This document shows, one piece after another, positions 16,748 through 25,716 of a stretch of 64,000 nt of DNA. This DNA comes from Spirosoma utsteinense. Its GTDB lineage: Bacteria; Bacteroidota; Bacteroidia; Cytophagales; Spirosomataceae. Position 1 is the first letter of the stretch; each line of letters begins with the position of its first letter. Made by a program: the position numbers and the translations under genes. The notes beneath the pieces were generated by a model that saw only the letters and a program-made list of their open reading frames with translations, did not search any database and had not been told where the DNA came from. The stretch covers positions 1 through 64,000 of the forward strand of contig NZ_VFIA01000015.1 in NCBI RefSeq assembly GCF_014282275.1. The letters are read 5' to 3'.

Positions 16748-18925
16748 ATGAAGCAACTCGTACAAAACCTGAAAACCGGTGAGACCCTGCTCGACGATGT
16801 TCCTGTTCCGCAGGTAGGTCGGGGGCAGGTGCTGATTCGTACAACCCGGTCGCTGGTGTCGCCTGGGACAGAACGGATGCTGGTTGAGTTTGGTCGGGCC
16901 AGCCTGATCGCCAAGGCCCGCCAGCAGCCCGACAAGGTGAGGCAGGTGCTGGAGAAGATACGAGCCGATGGGGTGATCCCAACAGTAGAAGCGGTATTCC
17001 GTAAGCTGGGTCAGCCTATACCGCTGGGCTACTGTAATGTGGGAACGGTGCTGGCGGTAGGCGAAGGCGTCATCGATCTGCGGATCGGCGACCGTGTGAC
17101 GTCCAACGGGGCACATGCCGAGGTGGTCTGTGTACCCCGCAACCTGGTTGCCCTGATTCCTGAGGGCGTCAGCGACGATGAAGCGGCCTTCACGGTCGTT
17201 GGAGCCATCGCTTTACAGGGTCTCCGGCTCCTGAACCCAACGCTCGGCGAAACCGTAGTGGTTGCTGGCCTGGGGTTGCTGGGGCTGCTGACGGCTGAGT
17301 TACTTCGGATAAACGGCTGCCACGTTATCGGTCTGGATATAGACGAAACCAGACTCGAACTGGCCCGGCAGCGGGGTGTGCTAACCCTGAACCCGACCGT
17401 CATGGATGATGTAGCAGCGGTTTTTTCATTGACAAATGGTGTTGGAGCCGATGGGGTTATCATTTCGGCATCGGCGAAACAGGATCAATTAGTGTCACAG
17501 GCTGCCCGGATGAGCCGGAAGCGGGGCCGTATCGTACTGGTTGGTGTGGTCGACCTGAATCTCAACCGGGCTGAATTTTATGAGAAAGAGTTGTCCTTTC
17601 AGGTTTCCTGTTCCTACGGGCCGGGGCGTTACGATGATGCGTATGAACAGCAGGGCCACGACTACCCGCTGCCCTTTGTCCGGTGGACAGAAAATCGCAA
17701 CTTCCAGACGGTGCTGGGCCTTTTATCGACTGGCCAGCTTGCCGTAGCCTCGCTGATTACGGAGGTTGTGCCGTTCATGATGTTCAACGCGATCTACAGC
17801 AACATCAGCCAGTCGACTGCGGTTGCGTCGATGTTGCATTATGCCGAAACGGTCAGTTTACAGCCGGTCATTGCGTTTGGCGAAGCTCGTTATAGAAACG
17901 GCACAGGCACGGTTGGGCTGATTGGGGCGGGTAATTTTATGGGGGCTACCTTACTGCCTGCGCTGAAAGCGGCTGGTGCAAATCTGAAAATTATTGCCAG
18001 TGCGACCGGTTTGAAGGCAACGCTGCTGGCCCGCAAATTTGGTGTTGCCCGCAGCACGACCGACTATGCTCAGCTACTCAACGATCCGGATATAGACCTG
18101 TGCGTTATTGCCACACGCCACGATAGCCATGCCCGTTTGACGGTAGAAGCCCTTCGGGCGGGTAAGCATGTGTTTGTGGAAAAACCACTGGCCATTCATG
18201 ACGGTGAACTGGCCGCTATCATCGACGCCCAACAGGTATCAGGCCGGATGGTGATGGTTGGCTTCAACCGGCGATTTTCACCCCATGTTCAGAAGATGAA
18301 GGCATTGCTGGGTGGGTCCTTATCCGGCGAGATTCCTATGAACGTCGTCATAACGGTGAATGCCGGTTCTGTTCCGGCTGGTTCCTGGGTAAACGACCGC
18401 CTGACCGGTGGTGGCCGTATTCTGGGCGAAGTATGCCATTTCGTGGACCTTATCACCTGCCTCACCGGTCGTTGCGTGGGTAGCGTGTGCCTGAATGCAA
18501 TGGGAGAAAATCCGACAGAGACGACCGATTCAGCCTCGCTGCTGCTACGGTATGACAATGGGTCAACGGGCGTTATCAACTACTTCGCCAATGGCCATCG
18601 GGCGTATGCCAAAGAGCGGGTAGAGGTGTATTCGCAGGGCAGGACGCTGGTGCTTGACAACTTCAGGAAACTGACAGGCTACGGTTTCAACGGTTTTTCG
18701 AGCCTGTCGGGTCGGCAGAATAAAGGCCATGCCGAACTGATGAGCCAGTTGATCGGTCAGCTGCGGAATGAGCAGTCGGTAGCCCCACTGATTCCCTTTG
18801 CCGAGATCATCAATACGACGCAGACCACGCTGGCCGCCCTGCATAGCCTGCGCGAAAGCCGGTGGGTCAGGGTCGGTGGTATAGCTGTGACTTCTTTATC
18901 ACCACCTGGATGCGAACCGGTATAA
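16748..18925 (+). CDS. Fused zinc-type alcohol dehydrogenase + Gfo/Idh/MocA oxidoreductase
   Basis: A 725-aa two-domain protein. Residues ~1-350 are a medium-chain dehydrogenase (LVSPGTERMLVEFGRASL; Rossmann GLGLLGLLTAELL near 178). Residues ~385-715 are a Gfo/Idh/MocA dehydrogenase (VGLIGAGNFMGATLLPAL near 393-410; HVFVEKPLAIHDGEL near 478). In the MDR part the classical catalytic Cys/His zinc set is not obvious. Such bi-domain oxidoreductases recur next to heparinase-like genes in polysaccharide loci; the pair may oxidise and reduce a sugar in the repeat unit. Its last codons overlap the heparinase-like gene. Confidence 0.88.
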   Translation: MKQLVQNLKTGETLLDDVPVPQVGRGQVLIRTTRSLVSPGTERMLVEFGRASLIAKARQQPDKVRQVLEKIRADGVIPTVEAVFRKLGQPIPLGYCNVGTVLAVGEGVIDLRIGDRVTSNGAHAEVVCVPRNLVALIPEGVSDDEAAFTVVGAIALQGLRLLNPTLGETVVVAGLGLLGLLTAELLRINGCHVIGLDIDETRLELARQRGVLTLNPTVMDDVAAVFSLTNGVGADGVIISASAKQDQLVSQAARMSRKRGRIVLVGVVDLNLNRAEFYEKELSFQVSCSYGPGRYDDAYEQQGHDYPLPFVRWTENRNFQTVLGLLSTGQLAVASLITEVVPFMMFNAIYSNISQSTAVASMLHYAETVSLQPVIAFGEARYRNGTGTVGLIGAGNFMGATLLPALKAAGANLKIIASATGLKATLLARKFGVARSTTDYAQLLNDPDIDLCVIATRHDSHARLTVEALRAGKHVFVEKPLAIHDGELAAIIDAQQVSGRMVMVGFNRRFSPHVQKMKALLGGSLSGEIPMNVVITVNAGSVPAGSWVNDRLTGGGRILGEVCHFVDLITCLTGRCVGSVCLNAMGENPTETTDSASLLLRYDNGSTGVINYFANGHRAYAKERVEVYSQGRTLVLDNFRKLTGYGFNGFSSLSGRQNKGHAELMSQLIGQLRNEQSVAPLIPFAEIINTTQTTLAALHSLRESRWVRVGGIAVTSLSPPGCEPV

Positions 18926-20514
18926 CTCACATCGGTCTGGTATGGCGAACTGTGCGGCACCTGACCGCGCGGCAACTGATTTATCAGGTGCTGAACCGAC
19001 TTCGCGGCCGTGGACGATTGCGCCTGCCCCCCACGGTTCCTGACGCCCATTTTCTGGTTACACCAAAACCCGATAAACCCGTTTCGTGGGTGATGGATAC
19101 GTTCACCTTCCTGAACCGCTCGGTGTATATGCCCGTCGTCGACTGGAATTATGCCCGCCACGGCAAACTCTGGACCTATAACCTGAATTACTTCGATTTT
19201 CTGAATCAGGCTGATGTAAATAGGCCGGCGCTAAAGCCGGATGAGGGGTTGCGGCTGATTCGACAATTCATGCAGGCTCCCGGGTTGATCGATGGTCTGG
19301 AGTCGTATCCAACATCGTTACGGATTATGAACTGGATCTGGTTTTTGTCGAGACACCAGATTCAGGATGGTCCAATCAACCAGCACTTATACGCTCAGAC
19401 GGCCTTACTGCGTCGTCGGCTGGAATATCATCTCGCGGGCAATCATCTGCTTGAAAACGGTTTCGCCTTACTGCTGGCCGCGCTTTACTTCCGACACGCT
19501 GGCTGGTTCCGACGCGCTCGCTCACTCCTCCAGGACGAACTGGCCGACCAGATCCTGGCCGATGGCGGCCATCAGGAAGCAAGTCCTGTGTACCACCAGC
19601 TTCTGCTCAACCGACTGCTCGACGTACTGCTGGCATTGAGCCATGATTCGTGGCACAGCGATAAGGCGCATGTCGCTTTTCTGGAGATCTGCGCTCGCCG
19701 GATGATTGCCTGGCTGGAGGCCGTTACATTCCGGAATGGCGATATACCCATGATGAACGATGCGGCCTGGTATCTGGCACCAACAACGGCTCAACTCCAG
19801 AGGAAAGCGGCCCTGGTGCTGAAGCCGGAACGGTCCATACAAACGGCCAAACTCAACGGCTTTCGAAAATTTACATCCCCCCGGTACGAACTCTTTGTCG
19901 ACGTAGGCGCTATGGGACCCGACCACCAGCCCGGTCATGCCCATGCCGATACGTTTTCGTATGTGCTCTATGTGGATAACTGCCCGGTAGTTGTGGATAG
20001 TGGTACGTCTACTTACGAAACCGGACCACGCCGGATGTGGGAACGGGGTACGGCTGCGCATAATACGGTGAGTGTAGGAGCCGCCCATTCGTCTGAACTA
20101 TGGGCGGCTTTCCGGGTCGGGCGCCGGGCGCGGGTGCAACTGCTGATCGATACGCCGGCCCTGTTGTCGGCTCGTCATGACGGGTACCGGCATATGGGTA
20201 TCCATCATAAGCGAAGCTGGTCGATGGAGCCAGCCCGTATTTGCCTGACCGATCGTCTTGTCGGGGCAAAGACGACCCGTCGACCCCTGACGGGGGTTGC
20301 CCGGATTCATCTGCACCCCGATGCCCTGGTCCACCTGGTTGCCCCGAACCGGGTGAGTGGAACGGTAGACATCATGTTTTTGTCGGCCTCTGTCCCGGAA
20401 GTATACCTGACCACTTACGAGCTGGCCGACGGGTTTAATCATCGTCGGCCAGCGATCTGCATCGAAATTACCTTTACCGATTACCTGAACACGGTCTTTA
20501 TACTTCCCCAATGA
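18910..20514 (+). CDS. Heparinase II/III-like (alginate lyase family) protein
   Basis: A 534-aa protein with an N-terminal (alpha/alpha) toroid (LWTYNLNYFDFLNQ, SYPTSLRIMNWIWFLS, HLAGNHLLENGFALLLAALY) and a C-terminal beta-rich Hepar_II_III region (QPGHAHADTFSYVLYVDN, VVDSGTSTYE, AAHNTVSVG). These are the family's catalytic-site motifs. Members cleave uronic-acid glycosides by beta-elimination, which would suit a polymer carrying the uronate made in this locus. No signal peptide is seen, unusual for a lyase acting on exported polymer. I chose ATG 18910 (16-nt overlap with the previous gene) over an upstream in-frame codon at 18862. Confidence 0.85.
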   Translation: MRTGITHIGLVWRTVRHLTARQLIYQVLNRLRGRGRLRLPPTVPDAHFLVTPKPDKPVSWVMDTFTFLNRSVYMPVVDWNYARHGKLWTYNLNYFDFLNQADVNRPALKPDEGLRLIRQFMQAPGLIDGLESYPTSLRIMNWIWFLSRHQIQDGPINQHLYAQTALLRRRLEYHLAGNHLLENGFALLLAALYFRHAGWFRRARSLLQDELADQILADGGHQEASPVYHQLLLNRLLDVLLALSHDSWHSDKAHVAFLEICARRMIAWLEAVTFRNGDIPMMNDAAWYLAPTTAQLQRKAALVLKPERSIQTAKLNGFRKFTSPRYELFVDVGAMGPDHQPGHAHADTFSYVLYVDNCPVVVDSGTSTYETGPRRMWERGTAAHNTVSVGAAHSSELWAAFRVGRRARVQLLIDTPALLSARHDGYRHMGIHHKRSWSMEPARICLTDRLVGAKTTRRPLTGVARIHLHPDALVHLVAPNRVSGTVDIMFLSASVPEVYLTTYELADGFNHRRPAICIEITFTDYLNTVFILPQ

Positions 20515-21755
20515 AAATTCTTTACCTGACGTACTATTTCGAGCCGGACCTGTGTGCGGGCTCGTTTCGGAACACCGCCATCGTCACGGAACTGGCCCGT
20601 CAGCTCGAAACCGGCGGGGTTGTTCAGGTCGTGACAACGCAGCCAAATCGCTATCAATCGTTCAGCCAGGCGGCAGCCGCCCATCAGAAGCAGGGGAACG
20701 TGCTGATCGATCGGGTCGCGGTGCCTGCTCATGCCAGTGGGATGATCGACCAGATCCGATCGTTTCTTACCTACTACCGGGCTGTTCAGCGACTAACGAA
20801 AAACCAGTCGTATGATCTGGTCGTGGCATCGTCGTCGCGGCTATTCACGGCGTTTCTCGGCGCACGCCTGGCCCGTAAACGGCGTGTTGCGCTGTTTCTG
20901 GACATTCGGGATCTGTTTCGCGAAACGATTCTGGAGATACTTCGAAATCGATGGTTTACGAAGCTACTCGCGGTTCTTGGGTTAAACCCTTTTCTCTGGT
21001 TCGTGGAGCAGTATACATTTGGATATGCTGCCCACATCAACCTGGTATCCGAAGGGTTCCGTTCTTACTTCAAACGCTTTCCGCAGGCAACCTACAGTTA
21101 CTATACCAATGGGATCGATGAGGAATTCAGGGCAATTCCACCATCAAAAAACCTGATAGGTCCGGCATCGGTGAAAACGATACTCTATGCCGGAAACATT
21201 GGCGAAGGGCAGGGGTTGCATACCATTATTCCGCAGGCGGCCCGGCAACTGGGGAAGGGTTACCGATTTGTGGTTATTGGCGACGGCGGAGCGATACATA
21301 AACTGAAAAGTGCCATTGAAGAGGAGGGCGTCGATACGGTGGAGTTACGGGCTCCCATCAGCCGAAGAGCGCTGGCCGGTGCATATCAAGAGGCTGACTA
21401 CCTGTTTGTGCATTTGAACGATCTGGCTGCTCTGACGCGGGTGTTACCCTCCAAACTGTTCGACTACGGGGCTACCGACAAACCCATTATTGCCGGTGTA
21501 GCGGGCTATGCCGCCGACTTTGTACGGATACATCTACCCAATAGTCTCGTGTTTGCCCCCGGCGATGTAGTAGATCTGGTGGCGCAACTACGAACAACAA
21601 CGTACCGGACACAGGTACGTTCCCGTTTCCGGGCCCAATTTCAGCGTCAGGTTTTAGTGTCGGCATTGGCCAGCCAGATCCGGCAGACCATTCTGCTCGC
21701 TACAAACCCGCCTATCCCATCCGAATTTGCTACATTCGAATCCAAAAGAGGATGA
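20511..21755 (+). CDS. Glycosyltransferase family 4, WbuB-like
   Basis: A 414-aa GT4 enzyme starting MKILYLTYYFEPDLCAGSFR, the typical start of WbuB-like transferases. It has LFLDIRDLFRETILE near 124, SVKTILYAGNIGEGQGL near 220 and FVHLNDLAALTRVLPSKLFDYG near 300. WbuB enzymes transfer a 2-acetamido-6-deoxyhexose (FucNAc-type) in O-antigen loci; followed here by an SDR and a WbpL-like gene, the trio resembles those loci. Specific donor is inference. ATGA overlaps on both sides. Confidence 0.85.
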   Translation: MKILYLTYYFEPDLCAGSFRNTAIVTELARQLETGGVVQVVTTQPNRYQSFSQAAAAHQKQGNVLIDRVAVPAHASGMIDQIRSFLTYYRAVQRLTKNQSYDLVVASSSRLFTAFLGARLARKRRVALFLDIRDLFRETILEILRNRWFTKLLAVLGLNPFLWFVEQYTFGYAAHINLVSEGFRSYFKRFPQATYSYYTNGIDEEFRAIPPSKNLIGPASVKTILYAGNIGEGQGLHTIIPQAARQLGKGYRFVVIGDGGAIHKLKSAIEEEGVDTVELRAPISRRALAGAYQEADYLFVHLNDLAALTRVLPSKLFDYGATDKPIIAGVAGYAADFVRIHLPNSLVFAPGDVVDLVAQLRTTTYRTQVRSRFRAQFQRQVLVSALASQIRQTILLATNPPIPSEFATFESKRG

Positions 21756-22669
21756 ATATTTTACTGACGGGTGCATCTGGATTTGTGGGGAGCCAGATTT
21801 ATAATGAACTGACGCGCAACTATACCGTAACCACCCTGGGGCGGACGCCTGTTGGTGCACACCACCTGACAGGCGATCTCACCGGGTCGCTACCGTCGTT
21901 AGCCCATTTATCATTCGATTATGTTGTCAATGCTGCCGGGAAAGCGCATGCCATACCGCGCACGGCTGCCGAACGGGCTGACTATGCCAGCGTGAACAGG
22001 CAGGGTGTTGCTCGACTGCTGGCCACGCTGGAGCAGATGCCGGTTCGGCCACGGGCGTTTGTCCATCTCAGTACAGTATTGGTTTATGGTTGCCTGAACG
22101 GACAGTTGCTGGATGAGACGACCCCGCTGGCTGCTACGGATGCGTACGGGGAAAGTAAAATTCAGGCCGAACTTATCATTCGGGAGTGGGCACAACGAAC
22201 GGGTATCCGCGCTACGATTTTACGGTTGCCGATGGTGGTGTCTGCGCAGCCAACGGGTAATGTAGCAGCCCTGATGAATGCCATCCGGCAAGGTTATTAC
22301 GTACGCATCGGCAATGGGCTCGCTCGCCGGAGCATGGTCCGCGCCGACGACGTTGCCGCTATCATTGACCGGGCTGCGGGCGTTGGGGGTACGTTCAACG
22401 TAACGGACGGGTACCATGCCTGTGTGAGCGAACTGGAAAATGCCATAGCCCGGTATGTTGGCCACAAGCAACCGATTCGGGCAGTTCCGCTGGCGTTAGC
22501 GCGCCTGATTGCGCTGGCTGGCGACGGTATAAACACGGTTGCAGGTCGCCGATTCCCGCTCGATACCCCGGCGCTTCAGAAGCTGACCCAGTCTTTGACA
22601 TTTTCCGACGGGTTGGCCCGGCAGCAGCTGGGCTGGAACCCCCGGCCCGTACTTGACCTGTTCCGATGA
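21752..22669 (+). CDS. NAD-dependent epimerase/dehydratase (extended SDR), WbpV-like
   Basis: A 305-aa extended SDR with the Rossmann motif TGASGFVGS near 6-14, the catalytic Ser-Thr region VHLSTVLVYG near 107-116 and YGESK (Tyr-x3-Lys) near 131-135. The family includes C4-reductases of UDP-4-keto-6-deoxy-GlcNAc (WbpV, WbgZ-like). Its position between WbuB-like and WbpL-like genes suggests it makes the 6-deoxy-HexNAc that WbpL loads on the lipid carrier. The dehydratase that would make the keto sugar is not in the window. Confidence 0.82.
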   Translation: MNILLTGASGFVGSQIYNELTRNYTVTTLGRTPVGAHHLTGDLTGSLPSLAHLSFDYVVNAAGKAHAIPRTAAERADYASVNRQGVARLLATLEQMPVRPRAFVHLSTVLVYGCLNGQLLDETTPLAATDAYGESKIQAELIIREWAQRTGIRATILRLPMVVSAQPTGNVAALMNAIRQGYYVRIGNGLARRSMVRADDVAAIIDRAAGVGGTFNVTDGYHACVSELENAIARYVGHKQPIRAVPLALARLIALAGDGINTVAGRRFPLDTPALQKLTQSLTFSDGLARQQLGWNPRPVLDLFR

Positions 22670-23628
22670 GTCTGGCGGGTTACCTGATAACGATACTGGC
22701 CCTCGTTGTGGCTCAGGCCGGTTACCTGCGGCTGGCGCGGTGGTTTGGCATAATCGACAGGCCCAATGCCCGTAGTGCGCATAACGACCTGACAACCATT
22801 CGCGGGGCCGGCATCTTATTTTTTCTGGCCGGGGCCGGTGGGTTCTTCTATACGGGCTTCGCCTATCCCTATTTTTTTGCCGGGCTGACGCTGGTAGCAA
22901 CCGTGAGCTTTCTGGACGATCTGCGACCGCTTTCCCGGCGCTATCGACTGGCGGCTCAGGCCGTGGGTATTGCGTTACTGCTGTACGAAACCGGGCTGAC
23001 ATCCAATGGCGTATGGGTACTTATTGGGTTGGTCCTCGTCGGGGTCGGCGTGCTGAACGCCTGGAATTTTATGGACGGTATCAATGGTATGACTGCCTGG
23101 TACGGTATGGTCACGGTGGGTACGCTCTGGAGTTGGCAGGAGCAGTTGGGGTCACCCATGGCGGGTAGTGGATTGCCATTCGTCTTTATCGCCTTACTGA
23201 TTTTCAGTACCGTCAATGCCCGTCGGCAGGCCATTTGTTTTGCGGGCGATGTAGGAAGTATATCCCTTGCTTTCGCTGTTCTGTTCTCGCTGGTTCAGGT
23301 GATTAGCCTTACGCAAACCTACCTGCCCATGCTTCTGGTAGCCGTTTATGGGGTAGATACGGGTATGACCCTTCTATACCGACTCTGCAAACGGCAGAAC
23401 GTGTTTCAGGCACACCGGCTGCATCTGTTTCAGCTGCTGGTTCACAAGCGAAACTGGCCTCATTTGCGGGTGTCGGGCGTATATGCCTTGTGTCAGCTGG
23501 TCATCAATGGGTTAGTTGTGATCGCTGTAACTTGGGGATTACAGGCTCAGGGTATCCTAGCGGGTAGTGTACTGGCTTTGTTGGCTGGCCTGTATGTTGG
23601 CCTAAGACGCTGGGCTCTAAACGAGTAA
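22666..23628 (+). CDS. WbpL/WecA-like undecaprenyl-phosphate sugar-1-phosphate transferase
   Basis: An integral membrane protein (320 aa, about ten TM helices) of the MraY/WecA/WbpL family, which transfers a sugar-1-phosphate from a UDP sugar to undecaprenyl phosphate. Motifs: IIDRPNARSAHN near 24-35, the acidic pair FLDDLRPLSRRYR near 85-97, NAWNFMDGINGM near 125-136 and CFAGDVGSIS near 186-195. It would start the repeat unit of this locus. It is the last gene and is followed by a strong terminator. Confidence 0.92.
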   Translation: MSLAGYLITILALVVAQAGYLRLARWFGIIDRPNARSAHNDLTTIRGAGILFFLAGAGGFFYTGFAYPYFFAGLTLVATVSFLDDLRPLSRRYRLAAQAVGIALLLYETGLTSNGVWVLIGLVLVGVGVLNAWNFMDGINGMTAWYGMVTVGTLWSWQEQLGSPMAGSGLPFVFIALLIFSTVNARRQAICFAGDVGSISLAFAVLFSLVQVISLTQTYLPMLLVAVYGVDTGMTLLYRLCKRQNVFQAHRLHLFQLLVHKRNWPHLRVSGVYALCQLVINGLVVIAVTWGLQAQGILAGSVLALLAGLYVGLRRWALNE

Positions 23629-23670
23629 ACGGGCAGGAAGCCAGTCGTTGACCAGCTCCCTGCCCGTTTA
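23626..23670. terminator. Terminator closing the polysaccharide locus (convergent site)
   Basis: A perfect 12-bp stem, 23626-23637 with 23659-23670 (taaacgggcagg), starts at the stop codon of the WbpL-like gene. It is followed on the plus strand by CTTCTGATTTTT. It faces the convergent thioredoxin-like gene, so may serve both strands. Confidence 0.75.
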
Positions 23671-23688
23671 CTTCTGATTTTTCGGCTA

Positions 23689-24138
23689 TTAAGGTTTTTT
23701 TACGCTCTTGCCAATGGCAATCAGGTCTTCAGGTGTTTGAAGTCCGATAATCTTTTTCAGTACATGGCCATTGCCGTCGATGTACAGCATGGTTGGGTAG
23801 GCTTCGAGCGGATAAACCTGCGAGAGGGCAGGGCCTTCTCCTTTTTCCATGTCCATTTTTACGTTGATGAACCGGGAATTATAGAAATCACCAACGGCTT
23901 TCTGCGTAAACACTTTTTTCTGGAGTGTCTTACAGGGACCGCACCAGCTGGCATAGGCATCCAGAAAAATGATTTTCTTTTCGGCTTTGGCCTTTTTCAG
24001 AATGTCTTTCCACGCAGCATCCGTAAACTGAATGCCAGTGGCTTCGGGGGCTGGTTTAGTATCACCAACCGGAATGGCTTGGGTTGTTGAGCCAAAGCCA
24101 ACAAAGAGAATGGTTAAGAGCCAAATTACTTTTTTCAT
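23689..24138 (-). CDS. Secreted thioredoxin-family protein (CGPC)
   Basis: A 149-aa protein with a signal peptide (MKKVIWLLTILFVGFGSTTQA) and a thioredoxin fold whose active site CGPC is at residues 66-69 in DAYASWCGPCKTLQKK; the cis-Pro motif is YPTMLY. It probably acts as a periplasmic disulfide reductase or oxidoreductase. The open frame extends 40 codons upstream, but the signal peptide starts at the Met at 24138. Convergent with the polysaccharide locus; no functional link visible. Confidence 0.88.
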   Translation of the reverse strand: MKKVIWLLTILFVGFGSTTQAIPVGDTKPAPEATGIQFTDAAWKDILKKAKAEKKIIFLDAYASWCGPCKTLQKKVFTQKAVGDFYNSRFINVKMDMEKGEGPALSQVYPLEAYPTMLYIDGNGHVLKKIIGLQTPEDLIAIGKSVKKP

Positions 24139-24324
24139 GCTTGAACCGGCGAACCGGCGGTCTACGTGTTTTCTTAGGGTATAACGAATAAAAAAGCCGC
24201 TTTCGTTTCTCTGGCTGGCTTCGCCGAGCAAGTTAGTCAACTGTATCACAATTCGCAATGAGCAAACCGTGTGCCATTCTCCTGAATCTTTCCGACCTTT
24301 GCACCCGCTTTAGCCAGTAATGCC

Positions 24325-24963
24325 ATGCCCGTTAAACAAGCCGAATTTATAGTCAGTAACTCCGACCCGGCCCTTTGCCCTGCCCCCGACCGGCCGGAAT
24401 ATGCCTTTATTGGCCGTTCCAACGTGGGGAAGTCGTCGCTTATCAACATGCTTACAGGGCGGCACTCGCTGGCCAAAATATCGGGGAAGCCCGGAAAAAC
24501 GCAGCTCATCAATCATTTTATTATCGACAACGAATGGTATCTGGTCGATTTGCCCGGTTATGGATATGCTCAGGTAAGCAAATCGGAGCGCGAAAAATTT
24601 GCCGGTTTAATTAACGGATACCTTACCAGCCGGCCGAATCTACTTTGCATCTTCGTACTGGTCGACTCGCGCATTCCCCCCCAAAAGCTTGACCTGGACT
24701 TTATGATCAACCTCGGTGACCGGGGACTTCCGTTTGTCATCGTATTTACCAAGACTGAAAAACTGGGGGTTACCAAGTTACAGGCCATGCTCGAAACCTA
24801 TCGGGCCCGGCTGCTCGAAACCTGGGAAGAAGTACCGCAGTGGTTCATTACATCGGCGGTTACAGCTACGGGTCGGGAAGAGATCCTGGACTTTATCAGA
24901 CCCTTGAATGATGAATTTAAAACCAATGAACGAGTGCCGATCCGGAAGTTGAAAAAGGAATAA
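24325..24963 (+). CDS. engB: Ribosome biogenesis GTPase EngB (YsxC/YihA)
   Basis: A small P-loop GTPase (212 aa) needed for 50S subunit assembly. G1 is GRSNVGKSS at 30-38, G3 is DLPGYGYAQ near 75, G4 is FTKTEK near 134 and G5 is ITSAVTATG near 171. G4 normally reads TKxD; here Asp is replaced by Glu, a conservative change in the guanine-specificity residue. Preceded by GACCTTTGC at 24292-24300, a near match to the -7 consensus. Confidence 0.95.
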   Translation: MPVKQAEFIVSNSDPALCPAPDRPEYAFIGRSNVGKSSLINMLTGRHSLAKISGKPGKTQLINHFIIDNEWYLVDLPGYGYAQVSKSEREKFAGLINGYLTSRPNLLCIFVLVDSRIPPQKLDLDFMINLGDRGLPFVIVFTKTEKLGVTKLQAMLETYRARLLETWEEVPQWFITSAVTATGREEILDFIRPLNDEFKTNERVPIRKLKKE

Positions 24964-25067
24964 GCATCGGCCAGTTTGGCTCGCTGCGGATTCATTCTTC
25001 CGCTATTCACTTTATCAAAGAGGCAATACGTCGGCCAAAACGGGCGTTACCTATTTACTAAGTACCT

Positions 25068-25565
25068 ATGGAAGCATTAAAACAAATTGCCAACATCGCG
25101 GGCTACAGTGGCCTGTATCGGATTCTGAAACCCAGCCGGAATGGCGTTATCGTCGAATCGTTAGACGATAAAAAAGCCAAGACCATGATGGGCCCCACGG
25201 CCCGTGTGTCGGTGTTGAATGATATTTCTATTTATGTCGATACCGAAGAGCAGTCTGTACCCCTGGGTGATGTACTGCTGGCGGTAAACGAAAAATATGG
25301 TGAAACTCTGACCGTCGATCCGAAAGGGTCGGCCGAGGAACTGGCCGATTTTATGGCGTCGGTCGTGCCGGATTACGACCGCGACCGGGTTCGTCAGGCC
25401 GATATCAAAAAATTAATTGTGTGGTACGGCATCCTTCGCCAGCACGCGCCGGAAGCGTTTGAAAAGACAGCTGACGATGTAACGCAAACGGAAGAGACAG
25501 TGTCGGCCGAATCAGAACCATCTGCTGAAACGCCTGCCGAGTCGAAAGACGAAACGCCTGCTTAA
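25068..25565 (+). CDS. DUF5606 domain protein
   Basis: A 165-aa soluble protein conserved in Bacteroidota. Residues 1-~130 form the DUF5606 core (LKQIANIAGYSGLYRIL, GVIVESLDDKKAK, SVLNDISIYVDT, YDRDRVRQADIKKLIVWYG). The tail is acidic and low-complexity (ETVSAESEPSAETPAESK). The N-terminal core looks like a small beta barrel; function unknown. Followed immediately by a strong terminator. Confidence 0.9.
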   Translation: MEALKQIANIAGYSGLYRILKPSRNGVIVESLDDKKAKTMMGPTARVSVLNDISIYVDTEEQSVPLGDVLLAVNEKYGETLTVDPKGSAEELADFMASVVPDYDRDRVRQADIKKLIVWYGILRQHAPEAFEKTADDVTQTEETVSAESEPSAETPAESKDETPA

Positions 25566-25591
25566 GCAAACTCCATTTTCAGTGAGAAAAG

Positions 25592-25626
25592 AAAAGCCGC
25601 GATGACCATTGGTTTCGCGGCTTTTT
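25592..25626 (+). terminator. Terminator after the DUF5606 gene
   Basis: An 11-bp perfect stem aaaagccgcga (25592-25602) with 25615-25625 and a T run (25622-25626) at its 3' end. Confidence 0.85.
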
Positions 25627-25714
25627 AGTTGGTCAGTCGGTGAGTTGATCAGTCGGTGAATCGGTCAGCGAACTCACTAACTGACCGACTGATCAACTCA
25701 CCGACTGATCAACT
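25627..25714. repeat. Low-complexity self-complementary repeat, copy 2
   Basis: The first 31 nt (25627-25657) match the reverse complement of the last 31 nt (25684-25714) with a single mismatch. The words agttg, gtcagtcggtgagt and gatcagtcgg repeat within each arm. The segment ends 2 nt before the pyk stop codon (25717) and follows the DUF5606 terminator directly. Same vocabulary as 1714-1831. Confidence 0.88.
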
Positions 25715-25716
25715 GT

